Shown here piece by piece: positions 5,777 to 6,219 of a stretch of 6,219 nt of DNA (positions are counted from its first letter, which is position 1; each line of letters opens with the position of its first letter). The stretch is from Verrucomicrobiota bacterium. Its GTDB lineage: Bacteria; Verrucomicrobiota; Verrucomicrobiia; Chthoniobacterales; UBA10450. The stretch lies in contig QHOD01000141.1 of NCBI GenBank assembly GCA_003218615.1, positions 5,226 through 11,444 of the forward strand, given 5' to 3'. Below the pieces are notes generated by a model. It was not told where the DNA came from and ran no database searches. It saw only the letters and a program-made list of their open reading frames with translations. The position numbers were made by a program, and so were the translations under genes.

Positions 5777-6219
5777 ATGAAATTGCGCGAACGAACCACT
5801 GATTTCGATTCATTCGCGCGTCGTCACATCGGTCCCAGCGAAGACGAAGTTCGGGACATGTTGCGCGAAGTAGGCTTCGAAAATCTCGATGCGCTGATCG
5901 ATGCTGCCGTTCCAAAAAATATCCGGTTAGATCGACAACTGAACCTGCCGGACGCGAAATCGGAGATTGAAGCGTTGGCCGAGCTGCGTGCGATCGCGAA
6001 GAAGAACAAAATCGCACGCTCATTCGTCGGGGCCGGCTACTCCGATTGCATTACGCCGCCCGTCATTCAGCGAAACATTCTTGAGAACCCCGGTTGGTAT
6101 ACTGCATACACACCTTACCAGGCTGAGATAGCGCAAGGCCGGCTGGAGGCGCTGCTCAATTTCCAACAGATGATCACGGACCTGACCGCGCTTGATATCG
6201 CGAACGCGTCGCTGTTGGA
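5777..6219 (+). CDS. gcvP: Glycine dehydrogenase (decarboxylating) P-protein, N-terminal part
   Basis: The P-protein of the glycine cleavage system decarboxylates glycine with PLP and passes the aminomethyl group to the lipoyl arm of the H-protein. The first 147 codons are present and the frame is open at the right edge; full-length P-proteins have about 950 residues, so the PLP lysine lies outside the window. The visible part is highly diagnostic: FARRHIGPSEDEVRDML at residues about 13-29, LDALIDAAVPKNIR, the SEIEALAELRAIAKKNK helix, RSFVGAGYSDCITPPVIQRN, LENPGWYTAYTPYQAEIAQG and RLEALLNFQQMITDLTALDI. The ATG at 5777 gives the normal family N-terminus; no Shine-Dalgarno is seen. The gene follows the ammonia-lyase after 63 bp on the same strand, so it may be in the same operon or start a gcv operon of its own. 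The absence of gcvT or gcvH immediately upstream means they are downstream or elsewhere. Confidence 0.96.
   Translation, partial: MKLRERTTDFDSFARRHIGPSEDEVRDMLREVGFENLDALIDAAVPKNIRLDRQLNLPDAKSEIEALAELRAIAKKNKIARSFVGAGYSDCITPPVIQRNILENPGWYTAYTPYQAEIAQGRLEALLNFQQMITDLTALDIANASLL

Noticed and set aside
5691..6023. Minus-strand frames over the gcvP start
   Set aside because: They are antisense shadows of the unmistakable P-protein N-terminus.

Overview
The window looks like ordinary chromosomal DNA from a moderately GC-rich, probably soil or freshwater bacterium. My best guess is Verrucomicrobiota (Chthoniobacterales-like). The guess rests on a stand-alone single-repeat PUR-alpha-like protein (a family mostly of Bacteroidota, Spirochaetota and Verrucomicrobiota) in a GC-rich context, on the style of the PPDK sequence, and on mostly weak or absent Shine-Dalgarno sequences. 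The assignment is an inference; no marker gene settles it.

Layout. Positions 1-1110 (minus strand) hold most of a major facilitator transporter of the MFS_3/EntS-like type. It runs off the left edge, and its N-terminus appears shortened. Positions about 1051-1275 hold a cluster of REP-like repeats. Its core is an 82-bp foldback palindrome flanked by degenerate direct copies of a GTGAGAC...TCGTAGGA unit, and the transporter's 5' end lies inside this cluster. Divergent from the transporter, positions 1348-1557 encode a 69-residue PUR-alpha-like nucleic-acid-binding protein.

A 137-bp spacer with a plausible sigma70-type promoter follows, then three co-directional metabolic genes: pyruvate, phosphate dikinase (ppdK, 1695-4499), a medium-form threonine/serine ammonia-lyase with an ACT domain (4502-5713, GTG start two bases after the ppdK stop), and the 5' part of glycine decarboxylase P-protein (gcvP, from 5777 off the right edge).

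How they could work together. The glycine cleavage system interconverts glycine and CO2 + NH3 + methylene-THF. Serine made from glycine can be deaminated to pyruvate by the ammonia-lyase (threonine to 2-oxobutyrate), and PPDK interconverts pyruvate and PEP. The trio therefore fits a glycine/serine/threonine-to-PEP route. I see no clearly novel defence, mobile or biosynthetic system. The most unusual parts are the repeat cluster with the remodelled transporter 5' end and the very basic N-terminal extension of PPDK.
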